Notes: generated by a model from the letters alone, not told the origin. Positions 19,751 to 29,855 are shown, counted from the first letter of the stretch. The stretch: DNA of 64,000 nt from Jiangella muralis (GCF_001270745.1 NZ_LFXL01000010.1:310001-374000), one strand, 5' to 3'. Numbers and translations are program-made.

Positions 19751-21123
19751 GTGGGCAGCCGTTCCCCGAGATACGCCTCGACGCGGTCGATGCCGATGCG
19801 CTCCTGGTGCATGGTGTCGCGGTCGCGGACGGTGACCTCGTCGTCGTCGAGGGTGGCGAAGTCGACGGTGACGCAGAACGGGGTGCCGATCTCGTCCTGA
19901 CGGCGGTAGCGGCGGCCGATGGCGCCGGCGTCGTCGAACTCGACGTTCCACCGCGCGCGCAGCCCGGTGGCGAGGTCGCGCGCCTTCGGCGACAGGTCGG
20001 CGTTGCGCGACAGCGGCAGCACGGCCACCTTCACCGGGGCCAGCCGTGGGTCGAGGCGCAGCACGTGCCGGGTGTCGACGCCGCCCTTGGCGTTGGGCGC
20101 CTCGTCGACGTCGTAGGCATCGAGCAGGAACGCGAGCACCGAGCGGGTCAGCCCGGCGGCCGGCTCGATGACGTACGGCGTCCAGCGCTCGCCCTTCTCC
20201 TGGTCGAAGAAGCTGAGGTCCTGGCCGGAGTGCTTCGCGTGCGTGGTGAGGTCGAAGTCGGTGCGGTTGGCGACGCCCTCGAGCTCGGCGAACTCCGTTG
20301 CGCCGAAGCCGAAGCGGTACTCGATGTCGACCGTCCGCTTCGAGTAGTGCGAGAGCTTCTCCTTCGGGTGCTCGTACCGGCGCAGGTTGTCCTCGGACAG
20401 CCCCAGCCCGACATACCAGTCCCACCGCTCCTGCAGCCAGTACTCGTGCCACTGCTCGTCGGTGCCCGGCGCGACGAAGAACTCCATCTCCATCTGCTCG
20501 AACTCGCGCGTGCGGAAGATGAAGTTGCCCGGGGTGATCTCGTTGCGGAACGACTTGCCCACCTGCGCGATGCCGAACGGCGGCTTCTTGCGCGAGGAGT
20601 TCATGACGTTGACGACGTTGGCGAAGATGCCCTGCGCGGTCTCGGGCCGCAGGTAGTGCAGCCCCTCGTCGGACTCGACGGGGCCGAGGAAGGTCTTGAG
20701 CAGGCCGTTGAACATGCGCGGCTCGGTCCAGGAGTCCTTCGCGCCGCAGGTGGGGCACGGCACCTCGGCCAGCCCGCCGCTGACCGGCAGGCCGGTGCGG
20801 GCGGCGTGCTCTTCCTCCAACTGGTCGGCGCGGTGGCGGCGGTGGCAGGACTGGCACTCGACCAGCGGGTCGACGAACTCCTCGACGTGCCCGGACGCGA
20901 CCCACACCTCGCGCGGCAGGATGACCGCGGAGTCGAGGCCGACGACGTCGTCGCGCTGCTGCACCATGGAACGCCACCACTGGCGGCGTACGTTCTCTTT
21001 CAGCTCCACGCCGAGCGGCCCGTAGTCCCAGGCCGAGCGCGTACCGCCGTAGATCTCACCCGTCGGGAAGACGAAACCACGGCGCTTGGCGAGGGAGACG
21101 ATGGCGTCGACGGGCGCGGGCAC
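19744..21123 (-). CDS. glyS: Glycine--tRNA ligase, single-chain class II
   Basis: A 459-residue homodimeric glycyl-tRNA synthetase. Class II motifs are clear: motif 1 region ([13 protein letters not shown]), motif 2 ([25 protein letters not shown]) and motif 3 ([18 protein letters not shown]). A zinc-binding-like Cys set (CQSCHRRH...CPTCG) lies near residues 90-130. Start: GTG at 21123 is preferred because GGAG lies eight bases upstream; a GTG three codons earlier overlaps that ribosome site. dusB follows with an overlap. Confidence 0.96.
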   Translation of the reverse strand: MPAPVDAIVSLAKRRGFVFPTGEIYGGTRSAWDYGPLGVELKENVRRQWWRSMVQQRDDVVGLDSAVILPREVWVASGHVEEFVDPLVECQSCHRRHRADQLEEEHAARTGLPVSGGLAEVPCPTCGAKDSWTEPRMFNGLLKTFLGPVESDEGLHYLRPETAQGIFANVVNVMNSSRKKPPFGIAQVGKSFRNEITPGNFIFRTREFEQMEMEFFVAPGTDEQWHEYWLQERWDWYVGLGLSEDNLRRYEHPKEKLSHYSKRTVDIEYRFGFGATEFAELEGVANRTDFDLTTHAKHSGQDLSFFDQEKGERWTPYVIEPAAGLTRSVLAFLLDAYDVDEAPNAKGGVDTRHVLRLDPRLAPVKVAVLPLSRNADLSPKARDLATGLRARWNVEFDDAGAIGRRYRRQDEIGTPFCVTVDFATLDDDEVTVRDRDTMHQERIGIDRVEAYLGERLPTC

Positions 21124-21157
21124 GGTGGTCACTCCAATCGGGGTCTCGGCGTCCAGG

Positions 21158-22384
21158 TCAAGCTTCGAGGGTAGACGACACCGGCTTGCGGCGTCGGCCA
21201 GCCGGGCGGGCCGATCTTCCCCGGACCGCCAGGACCGCCAACGCCGTCGTGACCGGCACCGCCGCGATGATGCCCAGGCCGCCGACCAGCGCGCGGACGA
21301 TCTCCTGCGCGACCGCCTCCGTCGTGATGACGTCGGTCACACCCTGGCCCGCGACGCTGAACAGCATCAGCAGCGGCAGCGCGGCGCCGACGTAGGCCAG
21401 GACCAGCGTGTTCACCGTGGCGGCCACGTGCTCGCGGCCGATCCGCAGCCCGGCGGCCAGCAGCGACCGCCGCGACGACGACGGGTCGGCGGTGGACAGC
21501 TCCCACACCGCCGCGCTCTGCGTGACGGTGACGTCGTCGAGCACGCCGAGCGCGCCGATGACCAGCCCCGCCAGCAGCAGGCCGCGCAGGTCGATGTCGG
21601 CGTTGACGGTGCCGAGGTACGACGACGCCTCGCCGGCCAGCCCGGTGAAGCTCGCCAGCGACGTGAACAGCGAGCCGAGCACCCCGGTGAGCGCGAGGCT
21701 GACCAGCGTGCCGATCAGCGCGACGGACGTGCGGATGGACACCCCGTGCGCGAGGTACAGCGTCACGATCATGATCAGCGACGCTCCGACGACGGCCACC
21801 GGCAGCGGCGACTCCCCCGTCAGCAGCGCCGGCAGCACGAACACCAGCAGCACGACCATCGAGACGCCCAGCCCGCCGAGCGCCGCCAGCCCCTTCCAGC
21901 CGGACAGCACCACGACGGCGACGGCGAACAGTCCGGCCAGCCAGAGCAGCGGCACGTCGCGCTGGAAGTCGAGCACCTCGTAGCGGGTCTCCAGCGGCGC
22001 GTCGGGCAACGCGCTGAGCACGACCGCGTCGCCGTCGTGGAACTCCGGCGCGCCGACGCCGAACGGCAGCGGCACCACCGTCTCGGCGCCCTCGTCCGGC
22101 CCGGCGTCGACCCGGACCCGCGCCTGCAGGCACTCGGCGGCGGTGTCCTCGCCGTCCGGCGTCGGCGGGGTGTCGACGACGTCCTCGCACGGCTCGACCG
22201 ACAGGATCGTGCCGTCGGTGCGGACGCCGGCCTGGATGCTGGGCGGCTCGCCGTCGGGCCAGAGCACGATCAGCCCGGCGATGGTGGCCAGGACCAGCGG
22301 GATCAGCACGGCCAGCACGAGCCGGCGCACGTGCGGCCCGGCCGGCGGCGCGGGCTCGGAACCGTGCAGGTGGACGGCGCTCAC
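21158..22384 (-). CDS. YibE/F-like multi-pass membrane protein
   Basis: A 408-residue integral membrane protein of the YibE/F family, whose function is unknown. After an N-terminal helix comes an extracytoplasmic beta-rich part with a Cys pair (EPCEDVV...[10 protein letters not shown]). Then come about eight membrane helices with the family hallmarks [46 protein letters not shown] and [22 protein letters not shown]. The GTG start overlaps the stop of the upstream monooxygenase-like gene by four bases, implying coupling. A role in transport or envelope homeostasis is possible but unproven. Confidence 0.88.
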   Translation of the reverse strand: MSAVHLHGSEPAPPAGPHVRRLVLAVLIPLVLATIAGLIVLWPDGEPPSIQAGVRTDGTILSVEPCEDVVDTPPTPDGEDTAAECLQARVRVDAGPDEGAETVVPLPFGVGAPEFHDGDAVVLSALPDAPLETRYEVLDFQRDVPLLWLAGLFAVAVVVLSGWKGLAALGGLGVSMVVLLVFVLPALLTGESPLPVAVVGASLIMIVTLYLAHGVSIRTSVALIGTLVSLALTGVLGSLFTSLASFTGLAGEASSYLGTVNADIDLRGLLLAGLVIGALGVLDDVTVTQSAAVWELSTADPSSSRRSLLAAGLRIGREHVAATVNTLVLAYVGAALPLLMLFSVAGQGVTDVITTEAVAQEIVRALVGGLGIIAAVPVTTALAVLAVRGRSARPAGRRRKPVSSTLEA

Positions 22385-22770
22385 GCTTGCTGACCGCGGT
22401 CGAAGTCCGTGCGGACGACGGGTGCCGCGGCCTGGCCGAGCCCCACCTCGTCGGCGTCGGACGCCCGCACGCTGGCGCCGGAGCTCTCCACCGTCGCGAC
22501 GATCTCGAACGCCGTGGGCTCGTCGATCGCCAGCGACAGCAGCGGCACCGCCTCGAGCTTGACCTCGTACGACGACAGCGCGCGGCGGTACGAGCCGACG
22601 TTCTCCCACTCGCTGCTGACCACCCACAGCTCGGGGTCGTCGGCGGCGCGGCCGACGTGGCCGCCGCGCCAGCCGGGCCGGGTCGCGAGCACCTCGAGCG
22701 CGCGCCGGGCGCGGTCGCGGAACGGCACCGCGTCCGCGGGTGGGACCCGGTAGCGGGTGACGACGAGCAT
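22381..22770 (-). CDS. Antibiotic biosynthesis monooxygenase-like (ABM) protein
   Basis: A 129-residue dimeric alpha-beta barrel of the ABM superfamily. The pattern MLVVTRYRVPP, then ARRALEVLATRPGWRGGHVGRAADDPELWVV and SSEWENVGSYRRALSSYEVK is characteristic; such proteins include heme-degrading and quinone monooxygenases as well as catalytically silent members. An extra C-terminal segment of about 35 residues is acidic. The ATG has AAAGGATC upstream. The tight overlap with the YibE/F-like gene suggests a shared task. Its substrate cannot be inferred. Confidence 0.8.
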   Translation of the reverse strand: MLVVTRYRVPPADAVPFRDRARRALEVLATRPGWRGGHVGRAADDPELWVVSSEWENVGSYRRALSSYEVKLEAVPLLSLAIDEPTAFEIVATVESSGASVRASDADEVGLGQAAAPVVRTDFDRGQQA

Positions 22771-22898
22771 CGTGATCCTTTCGAGGCCAGGGCCAGCTGA
22801 GGCGGAGCCTCGACTCTGTCGGAGCCATGCAGCAGTATGTCGACCAACCACCGTACGATGCTGCGACCGAGTAGGTCGACACACCCGAAGGATCTCCA

Positions 22899-23309
22899 GT
22901 GCCGCAGAACCGCCAGCCACGCCGCAACCCGAACCGCCGGCCCGCCGCGCCGGGCGCCGGGTCGCGCGCGCCGCGGTCCGGCGGCAGCCGCCGCCCCGCC
23001 CCGGCCGGCCCGCCGCCCAAGTCGAGCGCGCGGGCCCGCATCGAGGCGGTCAGCTTTCCCATCCTGGTCAAGCTCACGGCCGCACCCAAGTGGCTGCTCG
23101 GCATCGTCACGGCGGCCGTCCTGCTCGGCGGTCTGCTGGCGCCGTCGCCCGTCGGGCCGGCGCTGCTCGGGCTCGTGGTGCTGTTCCTGGTGTGGCTGCT
23201 GGTGCTGGCGTGGCCGCGCCTTTCCGTTGGGCAGCGGCTGAGCAGGGGGTTCATCGTGGTGGCGCTCGGCGGCCTGGTCATCGCCCGGGCCGGCGGCTGG
23301 CTGGCCTGA
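22899..23309 (+). CDS. Small basic-headed membrane protein (DUF6703-like)
   Basis: A 136-residue protein. The first 45 residues are disordered, Arg/Pro-rich and strongly basic. They are followed by three hydrophobic helices (about 62-78, 83-100, 117-133) with the sequence KLTAAPKWLLGIV. This matches an actinobacteria-only family of uncharacterised proteins. GTG start with AAGGA upstream. It diverges from the ABM gene across 128 bases that contain no obvious operator. Confidence 0.75.
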   Translation: MPQNRQPRRNPNRRPAAPGAGSRAPRSGGSRRPAPAGPPPKSSARARIEAVSFPILVKLTAAPKWLLGIVTAAVLLGGLLAPSPVGPALLGLVVLFLVWLLVLAWPRLSVGQRLSRGFIVVALGGLVIARAGGWLA

Positions 23310-23394
23310 CCAACGCGCCGACACCGACGCCCCCGCGCGCTGCGTTCCTGCCCGTCGTTCCTCACGCCATCCGATTGGTATCGGTCTGCGTAAG

Positions 23395-23413
23395 TTAGGT
23401 TAGGCTATTCTCG
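23395..23413 (+). promoter_or_regulatory. IdeR/DtxR-type iron box before the iron ABC operon
   Basis: The 19-mer TTAGGTTAGGCTATTCTCG matches the consensus TTAGGTTAGGCTAACCTAA at 15 of 19 positions, including the whole left half. It ends 36 bases before the start of the iron-binding lipoprotein gene, so Fe(II)-IdeR should repress the operon in iron-replete cells. Confidence 0.85.
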
Positions 23414-23449
23414 CCTCCGCTTCGCCGGACCGCACCCATCGAGGACGCC

Positions 23450-24493
23450 ATGACCCGCCGCCGCTCCCGCACCGCGCTCACCGCCGGCCTCGTCGCCGTC
23501 ATGCTCGGCCTCACCGCCTGCTCTGACGACGGGGCCGAGCCCGACGCCGTCGCCGGCGCCTCCGACGACGCCCTGGTCGTCTACAACGCCCAGCACGAGC
23601 AGCTCACCCAGGAGTGGGCCGACGCGTTCACCGAGGAGACCGGCATCGAGGTCGTCCTGCGCAACGGGTCCGACGCCGAGCTGGGCAACCAGCTGGTCCA
23701 GGAGGGCGACCAGTCGCGGGCGGACGTGTTCCTCACCGAGAACTCCCCCGCGATCTCGCTGGTCGAGAACGCCGGCCTGCTGGCACCCGTCGACCAGACC
23801 ACGCTGGACCAGGTGCCCGCGCAGTACCGGCCGTCGTCGGGGCAGTGGACCGGCATCGCGGCCCGCTCGACCGTCTTCGTCTACGACCCGGACGAGCTGA
23901 CCGAGGCCGAGCTGCCCGCGTCGATCATGGACCTCGCCGACCCCGCGTGGAAGGGCCGCTGGGGCGCGGCGCCGGGCGGGGCGGACTTCCAGGCGATCGT
24001 CTCGGCGATCCTCGAACTGGAAGGCGCCGACGCGACCACCGCCTGGCTGGACGGGATGAAGGACAACGCCACCGTCTACCAGAACAACATCGCGACGATG
24101 AAGGCCGTCAACGCCGGCGAGATCCCGGGCGGCGTCATCTACCACTACTACTGGTACCGCGACCAGGACGGCACCAAGGAGAACAGCGGCAACACCCAGC
24201 TGCACTACTTCCGTAACCAGGACCCGGGCGCGTTCGTCAGCGTCTCCGGCGGCGGCGTGCTCGCCTCCAGCGAGAACCAGGACGACGCGCAGACCTTCCT
24301 GGCGTTCCTCACCGGCAGTACCGGCCAGGACATCCTCGGCACCGGCTACAGCATGGAGTACCCGGTGGCCACGGGCGCCCCTGCGAACCCGGCGCTGCCG
24401 CCGCTGGACACCCTGCAGGCGCCGCAGGTCGACCCGTCGACGCTCAACAGCGTCGAGGTCACCGATCTGATGACGGACGCGGGGCTGCTCTAG
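23450..24493 (+). CDS. Fe(III) ABC transporter substrate-binding lipoprotein
   Basis: A 347-residue solute receptor of the FbpA/FutA ferric-iron class. The lipobox LTAC places the lipid-modified Cys at 24. The mature part begins LVVYNAQHEQLTQEWADAFTEETGIEV, the hallmark of this family. The late tyrosine-rich motif YHYYWYRD supplies the iron ligands of these receptors. It is the first gene of a three-gene operon behind an iron box and is followed ten bases later by the permease gene. It delivers ferric iron, free or weakly chelated, to the membrane complex. Confidence 0.93.
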   Translation: MTRRRSRTALTAGLVAVMLGLTACSDDGAEPDAVAGASDDALVVYNAQHEQLTQEWADAFTEETGIEVVLRNGSDAELGNQLVQEGDQSRADVFLTENSPAISLVENAGLLAPVDQTTLDQVPAQYRPSSGQWTGIAARSTVFVYDPDELTEAELPASIMDLADPAWKGRWGAAPGGADFQAIVSAILELEGADATTAWLDGMKDNATVYQNNIATMKAVNAGEIPGGVIYHYYWYRDQDGTKENSGNTQLHYFRNQDPGAFVSVSGGGVLASSENQDDAQTFLAFLTGSTGQDILGTGYSMEYPVATGAPANPALPPLDTLQAPQVDPSTLNSVEVTDLMTDAGLL

Positions 24494-24503
24494 GGAGAGC
24501 GCC

Positions 24504-26060
24504 GTGACCGTCACCTCCGTCCAGACACCGCGTCGCGCGGGCCGCGGGTCCCGCCCGCCGGCCGCGCTGGTCGTCGTCGCCGCGGCGCTGGCGGCCGTCC
24601 TGCTGGTGCCGCTCGGCTACGTCGTGTCCGTCGTCCTCGACGTCGGCTGGGACGCGCTGGAGCCGCTGATCTTCCGGCCGCGGGTGGGCGAGCTGCTGGT
24701 CAACACCGTCGCGCTGGTGCTGCTCGGGGTGCCGCTGACGGTGCTGCTGGGCGTCGGCGGGGCGTGGCTGGTGGAGCGGACGACGCTGCCGGCGCGGCGC
24801 TTCTGGGCGGTCGTGCTGGTGGCGCCGCTGGCGATCCCGGCGTTCGTGAGCAGCTACGGGTGGGCCAGCGCGGTGCCGTCGATCCACGGGCTCAGCGGCG
24901 GGCTGCTGGTGTCGGTGCTGGCGTACTACCCGCTGGTGTACCTGCCGGCGATGGCGGCGATCCGCGGGCTGGACCCGGCGCTGGAGGAGTCGGCGCGCTC
25001 GCTCGGGCTGGGCTCGTGGGCGGTGTTCGGGCGGGTCGTGCTGCCGCAGCTGCGGCTGGCGATCCTGGGCGGCGGGCTGATCGTCGCGCTGCACCTGCTG
25101 GCGGAGTACGGGGCGTTCGCGTTCATCCGGTTCGACACGTTCACCACGGCGATCGTCGTGCAGTACCAGTCGACGTTCGCCGGTCCGGCGGCCGGCGCCC
25201 TGGGCGTCGTGCTGTCGGTACTGTGCCTGACGCTGCTGGTCGCGGAGGCGGGCGCGCGCGGCCGGGCCCGGTACGCGCGGGTCGGGTCGGGCGCGGCACG
25301 GGCGGCGGTGCCGCAGCGGCTGGGCGCCTTCACGCCGCTGGCGCTGCTCGGGCTCGCCGCCCTGGGCGTCGCCGCCGTCGCCGTCCCGCTCGCGAGCGTG
25401 GTGCGGTGGCTAGCCCGCGGCGACGGCTGGGCGCAGCCGGAGCTGCCGTCGGCGCTGACGCAGACCGTGCTGCTGGCCGGCGGCGGCGCGCTGGCGGCCG
25501 TGCTGGTGGCGCTGCCGCTGGCCTGGCTGACGGCGCGGCACCCCGGTCCGCTGGCCCGGCTGTTCGAAGGCACGTCGTACGTCGCCGCGAGCCTGCCCGC
25601 GATCATCGTCGCGCTGGCCCTGGTGACGGTGACGCTTCGGGTGCTGCCAGGGCTCTACCAGACCGCATTCACCGTCGTGCTCGCGTACGTCATGATCTTC
25701 CTGCCGCGGGCGCTGGTGCCGCTGCGGTCCGGGATCGCGCAGGCGCCGGTCGCGCTGGAGGAGATGGCCCGCTCGCTCGGGAACCCGCCGCTGGTCGCGC
25801 GGCTGCGGGTCACGCTGCCGCTGCTGGTGCCGTCGCTGGCCGCCGGTGCGGCGCTGGTCGGGCTCGGCGCCGCCAACGAGCTGACGGCGACGCTGCTGCT
25901 CGCGCCGACCGGCACCCGGACGCTGGCGACCCAGTTCTGGTCGCAGGCGTCGGCGATCGACTACCCGGCGGCCGCCCCGTACGCCGTCCTGCTGATCCTG
26001 CTGTCGGTGCCCGCGGTGGCGCTGATGTTCGTCCAGTCCCGGAGGTGGGGTGCCCGATGA
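24504..26060 (+). CDS. Fe(III) ABC transporter fused permease
   Basis: A 518-residue permease with two covalently joined membrane domains, about 12 helices, as in FbpB/FutB/SfuB. Each half carries an EAA-type loop that docks the ATPase: EESARSLGLGSWAVFGRVVLPQ in the first and EEMARSLGNPPLVARLRVTLP in the second. GTG start with GGGAGAG upstream. Its stop overlaps the ATPase start by four bases. Confidence 0.94.
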   Translation: MTVTSVQTPRRAGRGSRPPAALVVVAAALAAVLLVPLGYVVSVVLDVGWDALEPLIFRPRVGELLVNTVALVLLGVPLTVLLGVGGAWLVERTTLPARRFWAVVLVAPLAIPAFVSSYGWASAVPSIHGLSGGLLVSVLAYYPLVYLPAMAAIRGLDPALEESARSLGLGSWAVFGRVVLPQLRLAILGGGLIVALHLLAEYGAFAFIRFDTFTTAIVVQYQSTFAGPAAGALGVVLSVLCLTLLVAEAGARGRARYARVGSGAARAAVPQRLGAFTPLALLGLAALGVAAVAVPLASVVRWLARGDGWAQPELPSALTQTVLLAGGGALAAVLVALPLAWLTARHPGPLARLFEGTSYVAASLPAIIVALALVTVTLRVLPGLYQTAFTVVLAYVMIFLPRALVPLRSGIAQAPVALEEMARSLGNPPLVARLRVTLPLLVPSLAAGAALVGLGAANELTATLLLAPTGTRTLATQFWSQASAIDYPAAAPYAVLLILLSVPAVALMFVQSRRWGAR

Positions 26061-27106
26061 CCACACTGTCGCTGACCGGCGTCGCCAAGTCGTTCGGCCG
26101 GGTCGAGGTGCTGCGGGACGTGTCGCTGACGGTGCCCGCCGGCACCCGCACCGCCGTCGTCGGCGCGTCCGGGAGCGGGAAGAGCACGCTGCTGCGGCTG
26201 ATCGCCGGCTTCGAACGCGCCGACTCCGGGTCGATCGGTCTCGGCGGGACGGTGCTGGCGGCGCCCGGCCGCTTCGTCGCCGCCCACCGCCGCGGCATCG
26301 GCTACGTCGCCCAGGACGGCGCGCTGTTCCCGCACCTCACCGTCGAGCAGAACGTCCGGTTCGGGCTGCCCCGGCGCCGCCGCGACCCCGTCCGCGTCCG
26401 GGAGGTCATGGAGCTGGCGTCGCTGGACCCCGAGCTGGCCGGGCGGTATCCGCACCAGCTGTCCGGCGGGCAGCAGCAGCGGGTCGCGCTGGCCCGCGCC
26501 CTCGCTCCACGCCCCGCCGTCGTCCTCCTCGACGAGCCGTTCAGCGCCCTCGACACCGGCCTGCGCGATCAGACCCGGCAGGCCGTCATCGACGCGCTCG
26601 AGGCCAGCGGCGTCACCACCGTCCTCGTCACCCACGACCACGACGAGGCGCTCTCGTTCGGGCGGCAGATCGCGGTCATCTCCGCGGGGCGGCTGGTGCA
26701 GTCCGGCGCACCGGCCGCGGTGTTCGACAACCCCGTCAGCACCGAGATCGCCGCCTTCCTCGGCGCGGCGATCGTGCTGCCCGCCTCCCCCACCTCCGAC
26801 GGCGTCGACTGCGCCCTCGGCCGGGTCGCCGTCCGGCACGACCGCACCGGCGGCTCGGAGGCCGGCGCCCGGGTGCTGCTGCGGCCGGCGCAACTCGGGC
26901 TCAGCCCCGCCAACGGCACCCACAACGCCGTCATCGAGGACGTCCGCCCGCGGGGGTCGCACGCGGAGCTGCTGCTGCGGACCGCGGGGGCGGCGCCGGC
27001 GCTGATCCCGCTGCGGGTGCCGGCGCACGAGGGCTCCGGCTACCACGCCGGCATGACCGTCTCGGTCACCGTCACCGGCGGCGGGGTGCTCTACCCGGCA
27101 GACTGA
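26057..27106 (+). CDS. Fe(III) ABC transporter ATP-binding protein
   Basis: A 349-residue ATPase driving the iron importer. Walker A GASGSGKST (38-46), signature LSGGQQQRVALARAL, Walker B VVLLDEPFSALD and the switch His in VTHDHDEA are all present. The C-terminal 110 residues form the TOBE-type domain (LLRPAQLGLSP) usual in FbpC. ATG start inside the permease's end (ATGA overlap). No gene lies in 27107-27253; the transcript meets the convergent fusion gene there. Confidence 0.95.
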   Translation: MTTLSLTGVAKSFGRVEVLRDVSLTVPAGTRTAVVGASGSGKSTLLRLIAGFERADSGSIGLGGTVLAAPGRFVAAHRRGIGYVAQDGALFPHLTVEQNVRFGLPRRRRDPVRVREVMELASLDPELAGRYPHQLSGGQQQRVALARALAPRPAVVLLDEPFSALDTGLRDQTRQAVIDALEASGVTTVLVTHDHDEALSFGRQIAVISAGRLVQSGAPAAVFDNPVSTEIAAFLGAAIVLPASPTSDGVDCALGRVAVRHDRTGGSEAGARVLLRPAQLGLSPANGTHNAVIEDVRPRGSHAELLLRTAGAAPALIPLRVPAHEGSGYHAGMTVSVTVTGGGVLYPAD

Positions 27107-27253
27107 CGATGTGAGCGCCGGTCACACCGCGATGCTCGAGGACCTTGGCACGGCTGATCGCCGCCCGGAATCGGACATATCCGGCGCTTGGGCGACGGCC
27201 AGCCTTGCCAAGGCGCGTGCCGGACCATCATGCATCGTGGCCGGTCGACCTGG

Positions 27254-29812
27254 TCAGACGCGATCAGCAGTTGTTCCCGCGGCCGCTCGACCAGCTCGCC
27301 GCCTGGCACCCAGCCCGCTGACCGCCCCGGCGAGCCACCAGAGGGCGATGCCGGCGGAGAGGGAGGCGACGACGGCGACGGCGGGGCGGACGTCGACGAG
27401 GCGGGGGTAGACCTGCCAGTGGGTGAGGTAGATGTAGAGCGAGCCGCCCGCCAGCGCGCCCACCACCCGGTGCAGCGGCGCCGGGCACGGCACCGTCGCC
27501 GCCCACAGCAGCAGCGCCACCCCGCCGAGGATCACCAGGTCACGCGCGGAGTTGCCGAAGAACCCGGGCACCGTCGCCGCCAGCACGACCGTCAGCCCGG
27601 CCCGCTGCCACCACCGCGACGCCCGCGCGGCTGCCCACCCGAACGCGAACAGCCAGAACACCGGCATGGTGTGCGGAACCCCGAGGTCGACCACCTCGTA
27701 CCGCCCGAGCAGCCCGAACCCCAGCAGCACGACGGCGAACGCGAACGGGAACCGCCGCTCCAGCCGGTCGACGAACGGGACGGCGAGCAGCGCGGCCAGC
27801 ACGACGAGGATGTAGACGAGCACCTCGACGAACCAGAAGTGCCAGTCCGACGTCCACGACGGCGGTCCGAACAGCCCGTTGAGCAGCAGCACGTTCAGCG
27901 GCCCGTACTGATCGGTGAGCAGGACGACGCCGCCGATCCAGGCCACGCTGGGAACGACGATCCGCGCGACGCTGACCGCCTGCTGACGTAGCCGCGTCAC
28001 CCGGTCGACGGCGGTCAGCCGGAACCGCGCGAAGCCGAACCCGGCCGCCGCCACCAGCACGTGCGCCCCGCCGAGCAGCGTGAACAGCCCGGCGTGCGTA
28101 CCGACGACACAGACGATCGCCAGCGCCCGCAGCGCCACGCCGGTCTCGATCCGGCGGACCCGCCGCCGCCCGCGAACGGCGACGGCGGGCGCGGCGGCCA
28201 GCTCGCGGATCGGCGTCACGTGCCAGTTCGCGGGGACGGCGCCCAGCTCGTCCTCCAGCCGGATCGACACCTCCACGTAGGAGAGGGAGTCGCCGCCGAG
28301 GCCGGTGAACGTGCTGTCGAGGGTCGCGTCGGGGCGGCCGAGCAGGTCGGCGTAGAGCGAGCGCAGCCGCTCCGGCAGCGGCCCGGCAGCGTCCCGTGGC
28401 CCGGGCGGCGCCGCCACGGTGGCCCTGACCAGCGCCCCCAGCGCCGGGTAGTCGACCTTCCCGCTGGCCAGCCGCGGGGTCTCGGCGACGGTGACGGCGG
28501 CGGCCGTGACGGCGCGTGCGGGCAGCCCGAACCGTCCGGCGATCTCGTCCCGGACGGCCGCCGGCGCCACGCCGTCGGCCGCTACCAGCAGGTCGCCGTC
28601 CGCACCGGTGCACCGGACGGCGACGCCGGGCCGGGTCAGCGCCGCCTCGACGTGGTCGAGGTCGACCCGCAGCCCGGCGATCTTCACGAACCGGCTGCGC
28701 CGCCCGACGATCTCGTACAGCCCGCCGGTGCGCCGGGCGAGGTCGCCGGTGTGCAGCGCGGTCACCGTCCGCCCGAGGGCGAGGTCGGCCGGCGACGTCG
28801 CGTACCCGAGCATGACGTTCGGGCCGTGGTAGACCAGTTCGCCGACGTCCGGCGACGTCGCCTCGGGCACGGGCGCGAGGGAGAACGAGCCGCCCGGGAT
28901 CGGCACCCCGACGGCCTCCGGGTGCGCGGCGGCCAGCTCCGGCGGCAGGTACGCCATCCGCGCGGTCGCCTCGGTCTGCCCGTACATGACGACGAGGTCC
29001 CACCCACCCCGCCGCCCCAGTTCGGCGTACCGGCGCACCTGCGCCGGGTCGAGCCGCCCGCCGGCCTGGGTGACGTAGCGCAGCCGCGGCAGCCGCATGC
29101 CGGCGAACCCGACCCGGTCGAGCAGGTCGAACGTGAGCGGCACCCCGGCCAAGGTCGTCGCGCCCTCGGCCCGGAACAGGTCCCAGAAGCAGGCGTCGGC
29201 GACGGACCGGTCGGTGAGCACGACCGCCGCCCCACGCAGAAGGTGCGTGTTCACGACGGACAGCCCGTACACGTAGTGCATCGGCAGCGTCGTGACCGCC
29301 CGGTCGGTGTCGCGGATGCCCAGGAACGCCACGATCGAGTCCGCGTTGGCCTGCACGTTCTCGTGCGACAGCCGGGCCAGCTTGGGCGAGCCGGTCGACC
29401 CGGACGTCGGCATCAGCAGCGCCAGCTCCGGGTGCGGCTGGTGCGCGGAGCCGTCCCGCCGCACGTCCAGGCGGCCGCCGGGCAGCAGCACGGCGTCGGG
29501 GTCGTAGGCGGCCGCGACGGCGCCGGCCTGCGCGGGCGGCACCAGCAGCGCGACGTGACCGGCGGCCAGCGCGGCGAGGTACGTGACCAGCGCCGCGGCG
29601 TCGTTCCCGGCACTGACCAGCACCAGCTTCCGGCCGGGGCCGAGCCGGTCCGCCGTCGCACCGACGCGCTGGGCCAGCTCGCGGTAGGTCCAGCGCTCGG
29701 CACCGGCGACGACGGCGAGGCGGTCGCCGTGGCGGGCGAGGTCGCGCGCGAACGGGACGGCGACGCGCGGCGACGCCACGGGCCCCCGATGCAGCGGCGA
29801 GACCACGGTCAT
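27254..29812 (-). CDS. Adenylation-carrier-membrane acyltransferase fusion, iron-boxed
   Basis: An 852-residue three-part protein. Residues 1-460 are an AMP-forming ligase: core A3 LMPTSGSTGSPK (133-144), A5 MYGQTEA (276-282), GDLARRTGGLYEIVGRRSR near 356-374, and the catalytic Lys452 in LASGKVDY. Residues about 480-545 are a carrier domain with phosphopantetheine Ser509 (GLGGDSLSY). Residues 555-830 form about ten membrane helices of acyltransferase-3 type (RALAIVCVVGTHAG, THWQVYPRL). It would activate an acid, load it on its own carrier and transfer it at the membrane. An IdeR-like box lies upstream and the iron transporter is convergent, so a siderophore-like or envelope modification under iron limitation is inferred. 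The substrate is unknown. Confidence 0.83.
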   Translation of the reverse strand: MTVVSPLHRGPVASPRVAVPFARDLARHGDRLAVVAGAERWTYRELAQRVGATADRLGPGRKLVLVSAGNDAAALVTYLAALAAGHVALLVPPAQAGAVAAAYDPDAVLLPGGRLDVRRDGSAHQPHPELALLMPTSGSTGSPKLARLSHENVQANADSIVAFLGIRDTDRAVTTLPMHYVYGLSVVNTHLLRGAAVVLTDRSVADACFWDLFRAEGATTLAGVPLTFDLLDRVGFAGMRLPRLRYVTQAGGRLDPAQVRRYAELGRRGGWDLVVMYGQTEATARMAYLPPELAAAHPEAVGVPIPGGSFSLAPVPEATSPDVGELVYHGPNVMLGYATSPADLALGRTVTALHTGDLARRTGGLYEIVGRRSRFVKIAGLRVDLDHVEAALTRPGVAVRCTGADGDLLVAADGVAPAAVRDEIAGRFGLPARAVTAAAVTVAETPRLASGKVDYPALGALVRATVAAPPGPRDAAGPLPERLRSLYADLLGRPDATLDSTFTGLGGDSLSYVEVSIRLEDELGAVPANWHVTPIRELAAAPAVAVRGRRRVRRIETGVALRALAIVCVVGTHAGLFTLLGGAHVLVAAAGFGFARFRLTAVDRVTRLRQQAVSVARIVVPSVAWIGGVVLLTDQYGPLNVLLLNGLFGPPSWTSDWHFWFVEVLVYILVVLAALLAVPFVDRLERRFPFAFAVVLLGFGLLGRYEVVDLGVPHTMPVFWLFAFGWAAARASRWWQRAGLTVVLAATVPGFFGNSARDLVILGGVALLLWAATVPCPAPLHRVVGALAGGSLYIYLTHWQVYPRLVDVRPAVAVVASLSAGIALWWLAGAVSGLGARRRAGRAAAGTTADRV

Positions 29813-29836
29813 GCCCGCTCCCCCAGCGACATCCGA

Positions 29837-29855
29837 TAAGGCGAGGCTTACCTTA
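29837..29855 (-). promoter_or_regulatory. IdeR/DtxR-like iron box before the fusion gene
   Basis: On the minus strand, TAAGGTAAGCCTCGCCTTA matches the iron-box consensus at 13 of 19 positions. It lies 25 bases upstream of the fusion gene's ATG. The match is weaker than that of the ABC operon box. Confidence 0.65.

Noticed and set aside
21158-23365. 735-codon version of the YibE/F-like gene
   Set aside because: The first 327 codons run out of frame across the ABM gene; the GTG overlapping the ABM stop is the natural start.
27107-27253. Possible small gene or RNA between the convergent iron genes
   Set aside because: No frame with start, ribosome site and gene-like bias was found, and no convincing hairpin.
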